From Baffinella frigidus (taxonomy: Eukaryota > Cryptophyceae > Cryptomonadales > Baffinellaceae), in the NCBI GenBank assembly GCA_026770585.1, contig MU646884.1, forward strand, positions 256,884 to 267,327: a DNA stretch of 10,444 nt, in the 5' to 3' direction. The notes under the pieces were generated by a model that did not search any database, was not told the DNA's origin, and was given only the letters and a program-made list of their open reading frames with translations. Below, one piece after another: positions 6,001 through 8,847 of the stretch; position 1 is the stretch's first letter, and each line of letters begins with the position of its first letter. Made by a program: the position numbers and the translations under genes.

Positions 6001-6990
6001 AAAACGTCTTTTCGCGCAGGTGGCTGCGCTCGCCAAGATCTCTTCTGAGATGGCCGAAGCCACGGTCAACCCCAACCCCTACTCCCTTCAACCCCTGCAC
6101 CCCTACACCCCTACACCCTTACACCCCTACACCCTTACACCCCTACACCCCTACACCCTTACACCCCTACACCCCTACACCCCTACCAAGGGTCTAGAAT
6201 TACATGGGTAACCGACCGTGTAGTAAATTTCGTTGAGAGCGCCATGGCTGGGATGAATTTTTGCGCGGGGTACCGCCTCCTGCCGCCGGGCGATGTCCGA
6301 TCGAAATGATGCAAGACTCAAAATTGTAGAGGAGGACGAGGGCTCGGCGAAACCGTGATTACATTTTTCGAAACTTCGCCATGGGCGGCGGGAGAGGTGT
6401 CGAAGAGTCGTTTTGGACCGCAAAAACGCCTCTTCGACGCCTCTCCCGTCGCCCATGGCGAAGTTTCGAAAAATGTAATCACGGTTTCGCCGAGCCCTCG
6501 TCCTCCTCTACAATTTTGAGCCTTGCATCATTTCGATCGGACATCGCCCGGCGGCAGGAGGCTGTACCCCGCGCGCGACTCAAGCCATCCTCAAGGGCGG
6601 CCAAATTCAAATCCGCGATCTTAAATGTCGTAAATGTCTTTTAGCCGAGATTTAGGATATTGATTGATGACCGCAGGTGTTAAGTAAGCGTTTAGAAGGA
6701 CCCAAATTCAACCCGTCTCTTTCAGCTCTCGGAGCCCCACTAAATATTTCCTCTTGCCCCTACACCCCCACACCCCCACACACCCACACCCCACACCCCA
6801 CACCCCACACCCCACACCCCACACCCCACACCCCACACCCCACACCCCACACCCTACGCCCCTCGCCCCTCACCCCCCAAACCCCAAACCCCAAACCCTT
6901 CACCCCAAACCCTAAATGCAGGCGATGATCAACGAGCACAAGAAGCAGGTCACGCGCGCCCGCGGAGACAAGGCTGCCCCGGCCGCGTGA
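1..6990 (+). CDS. ftsH: FtsH-like (peptidase M41) ATP-dependent metalloprotease, 3' part, multi-exon with possible coiled-coil tail
   Basis: Proposed exons are 1-33, 399-454, 1933-2011, 3252-3277, about 3836-3881, 4993-5076, 6020-6064 and 6922-6990. All introns are GT-AG and the phases agree at each join. The first four exons encode the last helices of the M41 domain: a YSEET-like segment (ISEETLA), the IDxEVRxL helix (VIDSEVRKLTDESYARAIK) and the terminal helix (VAEALLEHETLDGVQ, then VREAVDEN). In this family these follow the HExxH protease core, which would lie left of the window with the AAA+ ATPase and transmembrane segments. FtsH proteins are membrane-anchored hexamers that degrade damaged membrane proteins in mitochondria or plastids; nothing here says which organelle. 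The later exons encode a charged, partly coiled-coil tail that I cannot match to a family. They may be an extension of the protease or a second gene. The family call is firm for the first four exons; the single-gene model is inference. Confidence 0.62.
34..398 (+). other. Intron with degenerate CCCGAAA/CCCTAAA repeats
   Basis: The intron begins GTGCCG and ends CACACCAG. Much of it is variant telomere-like heptamers (CCCGAAA, CCCGAAT, CCTGAAA). Two related segments at 107-137 and 191-220 share TTCCACCGTC followed by a GCTGAGC-type sequence, so a unit of roughly 85 bp was duplicated. Positions 250-267 include the palindrome CCGGATATCCGG. Confidence 0.6.
399..454 (+). CDS. FtsH exon encoding the IDxEVRxL helix
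   Basis: The acceptor CACACCAG ends at 398 and the donor GTGCGT begins at 455. The exon enters in phase 0 and leaves in phase 2. It encodes VIDSEVRKLTDESYARAIK, with the last codon completed by the next exon. The pattern I-D-x-E-V-R-x-L, then Y-x-R-A, is the conserved C-terminal helix of peptidase M41 and is the strongest homology in the window. Joining to the exon at 1933 (AA plus G) restores lysine and continues in frame. This exon has a degenerate copy at 625-671. Confidence 0.85.
625..671 (+). pseudogene. Partial duplicate of the VIDSEVRKL exon
   Basis: From TCGGAG onward this repeats the exon at 399-454, with changes that give EVQKLTDESYARSIK, and it keeps the donor GTGCGTGCCCC. The first nine bases of the exon and the pyrimidine-type acceptor are replaced by a G-rich stretch (600-624). 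It therefore lacks the ID residues and a normal acceptor, and is probably not used. The surrounding intron sequence was copied along with it (the CCCCTAAACC that follows both copies). Confidence 0.7.
678..775 (+). repeat. CCCCAAA/CCCTAAA heptamer tract
   Basis: A run of about a dozen heptamers, mostly CCCCAAA, flanked by CCCTAAAC and CCTTAAAC variants. It resembles telomeric (CCCTAAA)n with a fixed T-to-C change. Translation of this tract gives the low-complexity PKPQTPN (+) and GFGVWGL (-) peptides, which are not proteins. Confidence 0.9.
885..1080. mobile_element. MITE-like element with 68 bp terminal inverted repeats
   Basis: The arms at 885-952 and 1013-1080 are inverted copies that differ at about 2 of 68 positions by eye. 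The outer ends are TAGAGCG and CGCTCTA; the terminal TA could be a TA target-site duplication as in Tc1/mariner-type MITEs. The 60 bp centre (953-1012) is AT-rich and has no coding capacity. It lies inside an intron of the protease gene. High arm identity suggests it is young or maintained by gene conversion. Confidence 0.85.
1625..1682 (+). pseudogene. Frameshifted, truncated copy of the MLRRERRALV exon
   Basis: The acceptor CTACCCTCAG and the start (MLRR-D-K-RALV) match the exon at 1933. An extra base after CTGGTC shifts the frame and the copy stops matching after CTCGAA. The shifted frame meets TAG near 1700. About 70 bp upstream of it (from about 1556: a CAGTAT, then the block TGCACTCTGAACCCTACACC) also matches the sequence before 1933, so exon and flank were copied together with an offset of about 308 bp. 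Confidence 0.8.
1695..1760 (+). repeat. 30 bp tandem repeat, CCCCCCTAGAGCTAATG type
   Basis: Two copies starting near 1695 and 1725 share CCCCCCTAGAGCTAAT and CAGCTAGTGA. Related GAGCTAAAC and GCTAGTG pieces continue to about 1800. AGCTAAT and GCTAGT pieces make the unit partly palindromic. Function unknown. Confidence 0.75.
1933..2011 (+). CDS. FtsH exon encoding the terminal M41 helix (VAEALLEHETLDGVQ)
   Basis: The acceptor CTACCCGCAG ends at 1932 and the donor GTTACG begins at 2012. The exon enters in phase 2 and leaves in phase 0. It encodes MLRRERRALV followed by VAEALLEHETLDGVQ. The L-A-x-A-L-L-E-x-E-T-L-x-G signature is the standard end of bacterial and organellar FtsH/YME1/AFG3 proteases. 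It is the only full-length, in-frame copy of this exon. A truncated broken copy precedes it (1625) and five shortened copies follow (2078-2856). Confidence 0.85.
2078..2138 (+). CDS. Exon-2 variant copy, possible alternative exon (EHETFDGVQ)
   Basis: A possible acceptor TGTAG ends at 2077 and the donor GTTACG starts at 2139. The 61 bases are open and enter in phase 2, leaving in phase 0 like the exon at 1933-2011 (79 bases, the same remainder modulo 3). Read after the exon at 399-454 they give K, then VEWLAVVEALLEHETFDGVQ. The sequence before the acceptor is G-rich rather than pyrimidine-rich, so use as an exon is speculative. Confidence 0.35.
2310..2370 (+). CDS. Exon-2 variant copy, possible alternative exon (EDETLDGVQ)
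   Basis: Same organisation as the copy at 2078: acceptor-like TGTAG, 61 open bases, donor GTTACG. It reads AEWLAVVEALLEDETLDGVQ. Of the visible copies it alone has aspartate after LLE. Expression is unproven. Confidence 0.33.
2542..2602 (+). CDS. Exon-2 variant copy, possible alternative exon (ENETLDGVQ)
   Basis: Acceptor-like TGTAG, 61 open bases and donor GTTACG, reading AEWLAVVEALLENETLDGVQ. This is the last copy in the 232 bp spacing; the next unit is 127 bp away. Confidence 0.33.
2669..2729 (+). CDS. Exon-2 variant copy, possible alternative exon (ENETLDGVQ)
   Basis: First copy in the 127 bp spacing, with the same phase and donor. It reads VEWLAVVEALLENETLDGVQ. It differs from the copy at 2542 at very few positions. 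Confidence 0.33.
2796..2856 (+). CDS. Exon-2 variant copy, possible alternative exon (last in array)
   Basis: Last copy of the array; the donor GTTACGAGG starts at 2857. It encodes the same peptide as the copy at 2669, with a silent change in GGT (glycine). The TGTAGGG tract begins about 75 bp downstream. Confidence 0.33.
2925..3026 (+). repeat. TGTAGGG heptamer tract
   Basis: About fourteen near-perfect TGTAGGG units, the reverse-complement sense of the CCCTACA variant seen elsewhere. This puts G-rich telomere-like sequence on the transcribed-sense strand, whereas most other introns carry the C-rich strand. Shorter runs of the same unit lie at about 2217-2243 and 2450-2475 inside the 232 bp units. 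Confidence 0.92.
3172..3251 (+). repeat. CCCTGAA and CCCGAAA heptamer tract before exon
   Basis: Runs of CCCTGAA (3 units), then CCCGAAA (about 6 units), directly abut the exon at 3252. The final ACCAG of the repeat-derived sequence serves as the 3' splice site, suggesting that repeats here form functional intron ends. Confidence 0.8.
3252..3277 (+). CDS. FtsH exon encoding VREAVDEN
   Basis: The acceptor CCGAAACCAG ends at 3251 and the donor GTGCGG starts at 3278; phase 0 in, phase 2 out. Joined to the exon ending at 2011 it gives LDGVQ then VREAVDEN, which fits the ETLxGEEVRE-type ending of FtsH. The exon is only 26 bases. The match in position, phase and helix pattern supports it, but a 26-base exon cannot be certain from sequence alone. 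Confidence 0.6.
3613..3638 (+). pseudogene. Truncated copy of the MRGLFGS exon (first)
   Basis: The acceptor CCTTTCGCAG and AGCATGCGGGGGCTGTTC match the exon at 3834. After GGGAGC the sequence changes to CTGGAACCCTGAACC repeats, with no donor. It is therefore a 5' fragment of the exon captured with its intron. Confidence 0.75.
3731..3755 (+). pseudogene. Truncated copy of the MRGLFGS exon (second)
   Basis: Same acceptor and breakpoint as the copy at 3613, lying 118 bp further on, so it arose by tandem duplication of that already truncated unit. One G is missing from the G run, which shifts the frame. Confidence 0.75.
3834..3881 (+). CDS. Exon encoding SMRGLFGSFLPFLGQQ, post-M41 tail
   Basis: The acceptor CCCCTTCCGCAG ends at 3833; CAGCAG is followed by the donor GTCCTG at 3882. 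The frame reads SMRGLFGSFLPFLGQQ, a short hydrophobic stretch. Phase 2 from the previous exon fits this frame only if the acceptor is the next AG, so that coding starts at 3836 (AA plus C gives N, then MRGLFGS). If the donor is not used, the frame continues to TAA at 3939-3941 and would end the protease there. I do not recognise this tail in a named FtsH subfamily. Two truncated copies precede it and one follows at 4058. Confidence 0.5.
3850..4150 (+). repeat. Duplicated exon-plus-intron unit, 208 bp offset
   Basis: The segment 3850-3942 (exon end, donor region and following intron) recurs at 4058-4150. In the second copy CAGCAGGTCC has become CATTACGTCC, so the donor GT is not preceded by the exon end and the copy is dead. 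Within and between the copies a motif of about 35 bp (GTAGTTTTACAGCCCGTACA then TCTATTGTAA) appears about four times, at about 3909, 3949, 4012 and 4115. Confidence 0.8.
4171..4232 (+). repeat. Copy of the GGTACAAAC...GACTAATAAAG repeat end
   Basis: This stretch matches 4884-4946: GGTACAAAC, a GGTC(C/A)C region, then GACTAATAAAG(A/C)AGTGTGCGGCG and GTCTGGGG. In the second place it is the right edge and flank of the inverted-repeat element at 4709-4911. Here no left arm is visible, so it is probably a half-element left by duplication. The AATAAA inside could act as a polyadenylation signal for a transcript ending at the stop at 3941, but because it belongs to a repeat I give this little weight. 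Confidence 0.65.
4247..4368. repeat. Small inverted-end element with two internal direct repeats
   Basis: GGGGGGTATTC near 4252-4262 is answered by GAATACCCC at 4357-4365. Inside are two TCAAAAGTCATTTT copies (4261 and 4290) and two copies of an ACGGCTCC(C/A)AGAACGAGCA unit (4315 and 4335, period 20). It may be a short non-autonomous element. No coding content. Confidence 0.5.
4386..4414 (+). pseudogene. 5' part of a coiled-coil exon copy, interrupted
   Basis: GGGGGGAGGCGCTTGTCGGA, continuing into GAAGAAG, matches the start of the exon at 4993 (GGRRxSxK). The match stops at about 4414. The missing second half appears at 4660-4691. The two halves are separated by about 245 bp that include the inverted-repeat element at 4545-4649. 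Confidence 0.6.
4545..4649. mobile_element. TATCCCTTAAGTG-ended hairpin element, intronic copy
   Basis: The left end TATCCCTCAAGTGCCCAG pairs with the right end CTGGGCACTTAAGGGATA. The centre holds CCTACCGTAGGGCCCTAGG and CCTAGGAC boxes, also seen in the copies at 8042 and 8848. The 105 bp size and lack of coding are MITE-like. It separates two halves of an exon copy, consistent with insertion. Confidence 0.8.
4660..4692 (+). pseudogene. Second fragment of the interrupted coiled-coil exon copy
   Basis: GACAAGCGGCAGGTTGTCGG and the following CTCGAGACCAG align with the middle of the exon at 4993-5076, reading DKRQVVGLET. It breaks off at the conserved GLET(K) point, where other copies also break, and is followed by the element at 4709-4911. 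Confidence 0.7.
4709..4911. mobile_element. MITE-like element with about 65 bp inverted ends (TTTGTACCAGGAAAGG)
   Basis: The left arm from 4709 (AGTTGACCGATCCGGCCGGC, TTTGTACCAGGAAAGG, ATAATTGATGGATAGACT) is answered by the right arm ending at 4911 (AGTCTATACATCAATTAT, CCTTTCCTGGTACAAA, then TCGGTCACCT). The centre, about 4776-4846, shows no coding signature. The outer GTTGAC...GTACC motif recurs in smaller hairpins at 5241, 5944, 8203, 10094 and 10189, so these may be related. Confidence 0.8.
4993..5076 (+). CDS. Exon encoding coiled-coil-like ADKKQIVGLETKINELQDQ
   Basis: A possible acceptor CTCACCCAG ends at 4992 and a strong donor GTGCGT starts at 5077. The 84 bases are phase 0 at both ends and read GGRRVSDKV then ADKKQIVGLETKINELQDQ. 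Leucine and isoleucine at 3- and 4-residue spacing (L-E-T-K-I-N-E-L) with charged residues between suggest an amphipathic coiled-coil helix. It joins in frame to the exon at 6020. Broken or partial copies lie at 4386/4660, 5301-5374, about 5462-5483, 5561-5580 and 5781-5804. I do not recognise the protein family. Confidence 0.6.
5170..5199 (+). repeat. Tandem GGGCCC(G/A)CCAATTC, two copies
   Basis: Two 14-base copies stand side by side just before a GC-rich hairpin. They are short and may be part of the same element as that hairpin. Confidence 0.7.
5198..5238. repeat. GC-rich hairpin AAACCACCCGGGGC / GCCCGGGGTGGTTT
   Basis: Inverted arms of about 15 bases enclose CCGGGGTGA. It lies inside the intron after the coiled-coil exon and directly left of the GTTGAC element at 5241. 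It would form a stable RNA stem in the pre-mRNA. Confidence 0.75.
5241..5292. repeat. Short GTTGAC...GTCAAC element, copy 1
   Basis: TCCAAAGTTGACGG, GTACC, CATGTCAACTTGAGAATAGT. A close copy is at 10184-10241 and an inverted copy at 5944-5994. AAGTTGAC and GTCAACTT form terminal inverted repeats of about 8 bases. Very small for a transposable element; possibly a MITE relic. Confidence 0.7.
5301..5374 (+). pseudogene. Degenerate copy of the coiled-coil exon, donor kept
   Basis: From GCGGACAAGAGGCAGATTGT to CTTCAGGATCAG it matches the exon at 4993-5076 and keeps the donor GTGCGTCC. The best frame reads ADKRQIVSLRDQGQLQDQ, showing small indels relative to ADKKQIVGLETKINELQDQ. No good acceptor is visible close upstream because the element at 5241-5292 lies there. 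It is probably not used, but the intact donor leaves some doubt. Confidence 0.65.
5462..5483 (+). pseudogene. Exon-end fragment NEMQEQ
   Basis: AACGAAATGCAGGAGCAG followed by GTGGCC corresponds to the NELQDQ end of the exon at 4993. The upstream CGATCGCTTTTGATC resembles CGATTTTGATTGG before 5781. The start of the fragment is unclear, and it could only be a micro-exon. Confidence 0.45.
5561..5580 (+). pseudogene. Middle fragment of coiled-coil exon (GLETK)
   Basis: GTGGGCCTCGAGACCAAG repeats the centre of the exon at 4993 (GTCGGGCTCGAGACCAAG). It breaks off immediately after GLETK, while the rest (IDELQEQ) reappears at 5784-5804. Confidence 0.55.
5641..5688 (+). repeat. 24 bp tandem repeat, two copies
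   Basis: CCGTGCGACAACC, A or T, then TGCATCGCAC is repeated exactly twice with one difference, within the intron. Confidence 0.85.
5781..5804 (+). CDS. Possible micro-exon VIDELQEQ
   Basis: GTCATTGACGAGCTGCAAGA, continuing to GCAG, reads VIDELQEQ and is followed by GTGCAC. It matches the INELQDQ end of the coiled-coil exon, and phase 0 at its end would join to the exon at 6020. No AG lies just before GTCATT; an acceptor at GACGAG would leave only LQEQ. It may equally be an unused fragment. Confidence 0.3.
5826..5935 (+). repeat. 55 bp tandem repeat, two copies
   Basis: Units at 5826-5880 and 5881-5935 each contain GATACCCGAAACCCT, a CCCGAAACCCT, and GACTATTCATAGGTTGCCAT. The last part resembles the end of the inverted element at 5944, so the unit joins a telomere-like piece to an element end. 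Confidence 0.88.
5944..5994. repeat. Short GTTGAC...GTCAAC element, inverted copy
   Basis: ACTATTCATATGTTGACATCC to GGTACAAATCCGTCAACTTT is the reverse complement of the element at 5241-5292, with differences. It ends about 25 bases before the exon at 6020, so part of this intron's 3' end derives from the element. Confidence 0.65.
6020..6064 (+). CDS. Exon encoding VAALAKISSEMAEAT
   Basis: A good acceptor, CTTTTCGCGCAG, ends at 6019 and the donor GTCAAC begins at 6065. The exon is exactly 15 codons, phase 0 on both sides. The peptide is helical in composition with V-A-A-L-x-x-I spacing, in keeping with the helical exon at 4993. It precedes the terminal exon in frame. Not matched to a known family. 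Confidence 0.6.
6092..6185 (+). repeat. CACCCCTA / CACCCTTA tract
   Basis: About a dozen units of seven to eight bases (ACACCCCT and ACACCCTT alternating) run to 6185. It is a further telomere-like variant on the C-rich strand. Confidence 0.9.
6263..6574. mobile_element. 312 bp near-perfect palindrome, 154 bp arms
   Basis: Arms 6263-6416 and 6421-6574 are inverted copies with a 4-base spacer. Paired positions sum to 12837 from the outer ends to the centre, so there is no net gap, and only a handful of mismatches are visible. Outer ends are GCGCGGGGTAC and GTACCCCGCGC. It could be a foldback element or a fusion of two inverted copies of one MITE. Transcribed as part of the intron, it would form a very long RNA duplex. 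Confidence 0.9.
6757..6855 (+). repeat. CCCCACA heptamer tract
   Basis: About twelve CACCCCA units run from 6764 to 6855, followed by CCCCAAA and CCCTAAA variants up to the acceptor of the last exon. Confidence 0.92.
6922..6990 (+). CDS. Terminal exon, INEHKKQVTRARGDKAAPAA then stop
   Basis: The acceptor CCTAAATGCAG ends at 6921. GCGATG starts in phase 0, continuing the exon at 6020, and the frame ends with TGA at 6988-6990. The basic stretch HKKQVTRAR followed by an alanine-rich end suggests a flexible C-terminus. AAGCAG followed by GTCACG is a possible internal donor, but the open frame to a stop makes a terminal exon more likely. The last codons are repeated at 7194-7220. Confidence 0.65.
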   Translation, partial: AMINEHKKQVTRARGDKAAPAA

Positions 6991-7020
6991 GCCCTCACAC
7001 CATACACACCATCCGCTCAA

Positions 7021-7101
7021 CCTCTCGCTCCCTCGGCCCGCAAGATCCTCTCGCTCGCTCGGGCCGCAAGATCCTCTCGCTCGCTCGCTCGGGCTGCAAG
7101 A
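7021..7101 (+). repeat. 26-29 bp tandem repeat, CCTCTCGCTCGCTCGG type
   Basis: Three consecutive units at 7021-7046, 7047-7072 and 7073-7101 share CCTCTCGCTC and GC(A)AGAT. They lie between the stop codon and the duplicated exon end, probably in the 3' untranslated or downstream region. Confidence 0.85.
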
Positions 7102-7132
7102 GGGGGAGATGAATGCTGCGCCGGGTGGGAGC

Positions 7133-7220
7133 CGGCCGCGTGATCGCTCCTCTTTCGCTCTCTTTCCCACCTCACGGGTGCGGCCCGGAGGAGGGGGACA
7201 AGGCCGCCCCTGCCGCGTGA
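7133..7220 (+). pseudogene. Duplicated ends of the last exon (GDKAAPAA-stop)
   Basis: GGGGACAAGGCCGCCCCTGC then CGCGTGA at 7194-7220 re-encodes GDKAAPAA plus stop with several silent changes. GCCGGCCGCGTGA at 7130-7142 looks like a second, shorter copy. Neither has its upstream exon part. These are duplication relics, or alternative last-exon ends if spliced. Confidence 0.65.
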
Positions 7221-7266
7221 GGGGAGGGGGGCAGGGGGAGAGAGAGAGGCAGAGGAGGAGGGGGGG

Positions 7267-7390
7267 TACAGGGGTACCTCGCTCATAAGAAACCGCTCAC
7301 CCCCCTTAGGGACCACCATAGGACTCTAGGCAGAGGCCTACTGTAGGGTCCTAGGGGGGGGCGCTTTCTTATGAGCGAGGCACCCCTGTA
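7267..7390. mobile_element. Hairpin element family A, copy 1
   Basis: The outer ends TACAGGGGTACCTCGCTCAT and ATGAGCGAGGCACCCCTGTA are inverted repeats that continue inward as AAGAAA.CGC. The centre carries CCTTAGGGACC and GGGTCCTAGG boxes. Length is 124 bp and there is no coding capacity. The TA at each end may be target site. Confidence 0.85.
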
Positions 7391-7500
7391 AGACGTCGGT
7401 AGGAAGTACGACGCGGCTTGAAACTAGTAGAAACTTGGTGCGGGATCGAGGAGGGGGGCGAAGCACTCTCGCGGAACAATGGGACAACTTGGAATCGTCG

Positions 7501-7621
7501 TACAGGGGTACCTCGCTCATAAGAAACCGCCCCCCCCTAGGACCCTACAGTAGGCCTATGCCTAGGGCCCTATGGTGGTCCTAGGGGGGTGGGCGTTTCT
7601 TATGAGCGAGGTACCCATGTA
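7501..7621. mobile_element. Hairpin element family A, copy 2
   Basis: Ends TACAGGGGTACCTCGCTCAT and ATGAGCGAGGTACCCATGTA; long G-tract/C-tract arms; centre CCTATGCCTAGGGCCCTATGG. Close to copy 1 in sequence (110 bp downstream of it). Confidence 0.88.
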
Positions 7622-7846
7622 TGGGTCGTCCGTGAGCGCTCCAGAGGACCATTCACTCCTTCGGACAATTTCGCGCGCGCGGCGCCTGATGCAGCGTTGC
7701 TTGCTCGGGGCGCGTGAGACCCCGCTTGGGACGAGAGAGGCCGCGAGTCAACCACCGAGGCTCGTCACCTGTCCGACCGAGCCTCACAGTGCGGCCCTCC
7801 CCTGGACGAGGGGGTGAAGAGGGGGCGCTGCCGCTGCAGAGCGGGG
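7622..7846. other. No feature recognised
   Basis: A non-repetitive GC-rich stretch between element A copy 2 and a GA microsatellite. Frames on both strands are short and lack any recognisable motif. Confidence 0.5.
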
Positions 7847-7879
7847 CGAGAGAGAGAGAGAGAGCGCGCGAGAGAGAGG

Positions 7880-7928
<49 letters not shown>

Positions 7929-7934
7929 CGCGAG
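7847..7934 (+). repeat. (GA)n microsatellite with GCGCGCG interruptions
   Basis: About 88 bases of GA repeats broken by GCGCGCG, GGG and TA. The strand-opposite CT repeats occur at 9920 and at the right window edge. Confidence 0.95.
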
Positions 7935-8041
7935 GGGGGTGTCACGGCCGCGCCAAGGAGGGCGAGTAGCCTCTGTATGGTTTCGGGAGAGTGAAACTAC
8001 TAGCAACTGCGCCGCGTTGGTCTGTACAGGGGTATCTGGGC

Positions 8042-8149
8042 TATTCTTCAAAGTGGCCATAGGGTAAATATTCACCCTAACACGCCCTACTACGCAGGTC
8101 CTAGGACCCTACTGTAGGGTGTATGGGCCTACTGGCCACTCAAGGGATA
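8042..8149. mobile_element. TATCCCTTAAGTG-ended hairpin element, copy 2
   Basis: The right end GGCCACTCAAGGGATA is intact; the left end TATTCTTCAAAGTGGCCA is diverged. It shares GGGTAAATATTCACCC and CCTAGGACCCTACTGTAGGG with the copy at 8848. A degenerate family A end (TACAGGGGTATC, 8025) lies directly to its left. Confidence 0.75.
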
Positions 8150-8202
8150 AGAAACCAGAACTTAAGAACACAGACCGGATTTGGGCCCCCCGTTTTGTTA
8201 AC

Positions 8203-8255
8203 TTAGCACCAGAGGGTTGACTAAATCTTGCGTTTAGTCAACTCTCTGGTACTAA
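8203..8255. repeat. 53 bp hairpin, 23 bp arms
   Basis: TTAGCACCAGAGGGTTGACT at the left and AGTCAACTCTCTGGTACTAA at the right pair over 21 of 23 positions around a 7-base loop. It contains the GTTGAC and GTACC motifs of the other small elements. It is flanked by imperfect direct repeats (CAGACCGGATTTGGG, and CGACGGATTTCGG with CCCGTGTTGTT, against CCCGTTTTGTT). Confidence 0.8.
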
Positions 8256-8532
8256 TTTCAGAAGACAGACACCGACGGATTTCGGAGCACCCGTGTTGTT
8301 GAGCCCAGCAACCCCTGTAGACGCTCTCTCTTCTCGAGCAAGATCCTCTGGATTAACTCAGCGCCCGATGAGGATACCCTTTAGCCGGTTTCTGCCGCGA
8401 TCCTCTGCACCGGGGGGCCTGAATGTGATCCGAAAGAAAGCATGGTCTTTCTACAGAACCAGTTCCGGTGTCCGCCTATGTTGGGAGCTCGAAGAATCTA
8501 AAGGACCTAAAGGATCTCTGCGTCCCAAGGGT
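8256..8532. other. Unique stretch, no gene supported
   Basis: An open frame of 109 codons starts at 8293 on the + strand but has no recognisable motif and runs through the repeat element at 8533. It may be chance. Confidence 0.5.
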
Positions 8533-8670
8533 TACAGGGGTCACTCGCTCACACAGAGCACCCTCTCCCCCCCCAGGGTCCTACCGTACAGTGTAGGCCT
8601 ATGCCTACATGTAGGGGCATAGGCCCACCCTTGGGGCGGTGCGTGTCCATAATTTCGAGTAGCCCCTGTA
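8533..8670. mobile_element. Hairpin element family A, diverged copy
   Basis: It starts TACAGGGGTCACTCGCTCA and ends AGCCCCTGTA. The inner GGCCTATGCCTACATGTAGG and GGCATAGGCC boxes form a central stem. It shares its final TA (8669-8670) with the first TA of the next copy. Confidence 0.65.
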
Positions 8671-8755
8671 CAGGGGTGCCTCGCTCATAAGAAAGCGCCC
8701 CCCCCCTAGGACTCCCACTGGGCCCTAGGCATGGGCCTAGTGTAGGGTCCGACAG
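8669..8755. mobile_element. Hairpin element family A, left half only
   Basis: TACAGGGGTGCCTCGCTCAT, AAGAAAGCGC, then CCTAGGACTCCC and GGGTCC; the expected right arm is absent and replaced by GACAGGGGTTACTCG. A truncated copy abutting the preceding element. Confidence 0.75.
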
Positions 8756-8847
8756 GGGTTACTCGATTGGAAGGTCCACCATTTTGAGGACCCTGGTGCG
8801 CGGACCTCAAATAATTAAGGTTCACGGTAAACGGGTGTGTGCTGTTC

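Larger units (their letters stand above)
6065..6921 (+). other. Last intron with CACCCCTA repeats and a giant palindrome
   Basis: It begins GTCAAC and ends CCCTAAATGCAG. It contains a CCCTACAC repeat tract, a 312 bp palindrome and a CCCCACA tract. Coding-like frames in it come from the palindrome and read on both strands with the same peptide, as expected of an inverted repeat rather than a gene. Confidence 0.6.

Noticed and set aside
6175-6644. Two similar frames on opposite strands (GRGVEE... and SSSSTILSLASFRSD)
   Set aside because: Both come from the arms of the 312 bp palindrome, so the same peptide appears on either strand; no family motif.
6760-7319. Minus-strand frames with GCGVWGV and SEREDLA repeats
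   Set aside because: Driven by CCCCACA repeats and the CTCGCTCG tandem; they lie antisense to the last exon.
7653-8075. Minus-strand frame of 140 codons with SLSLSL run
   Set aside because: The central third is the GA microsatellite and the rest lacks any motif or codon signal.
8293-8622. 109-codon + strand frame
   Set aside because: No recognisable domain, and its 3' third runs into a family A element.
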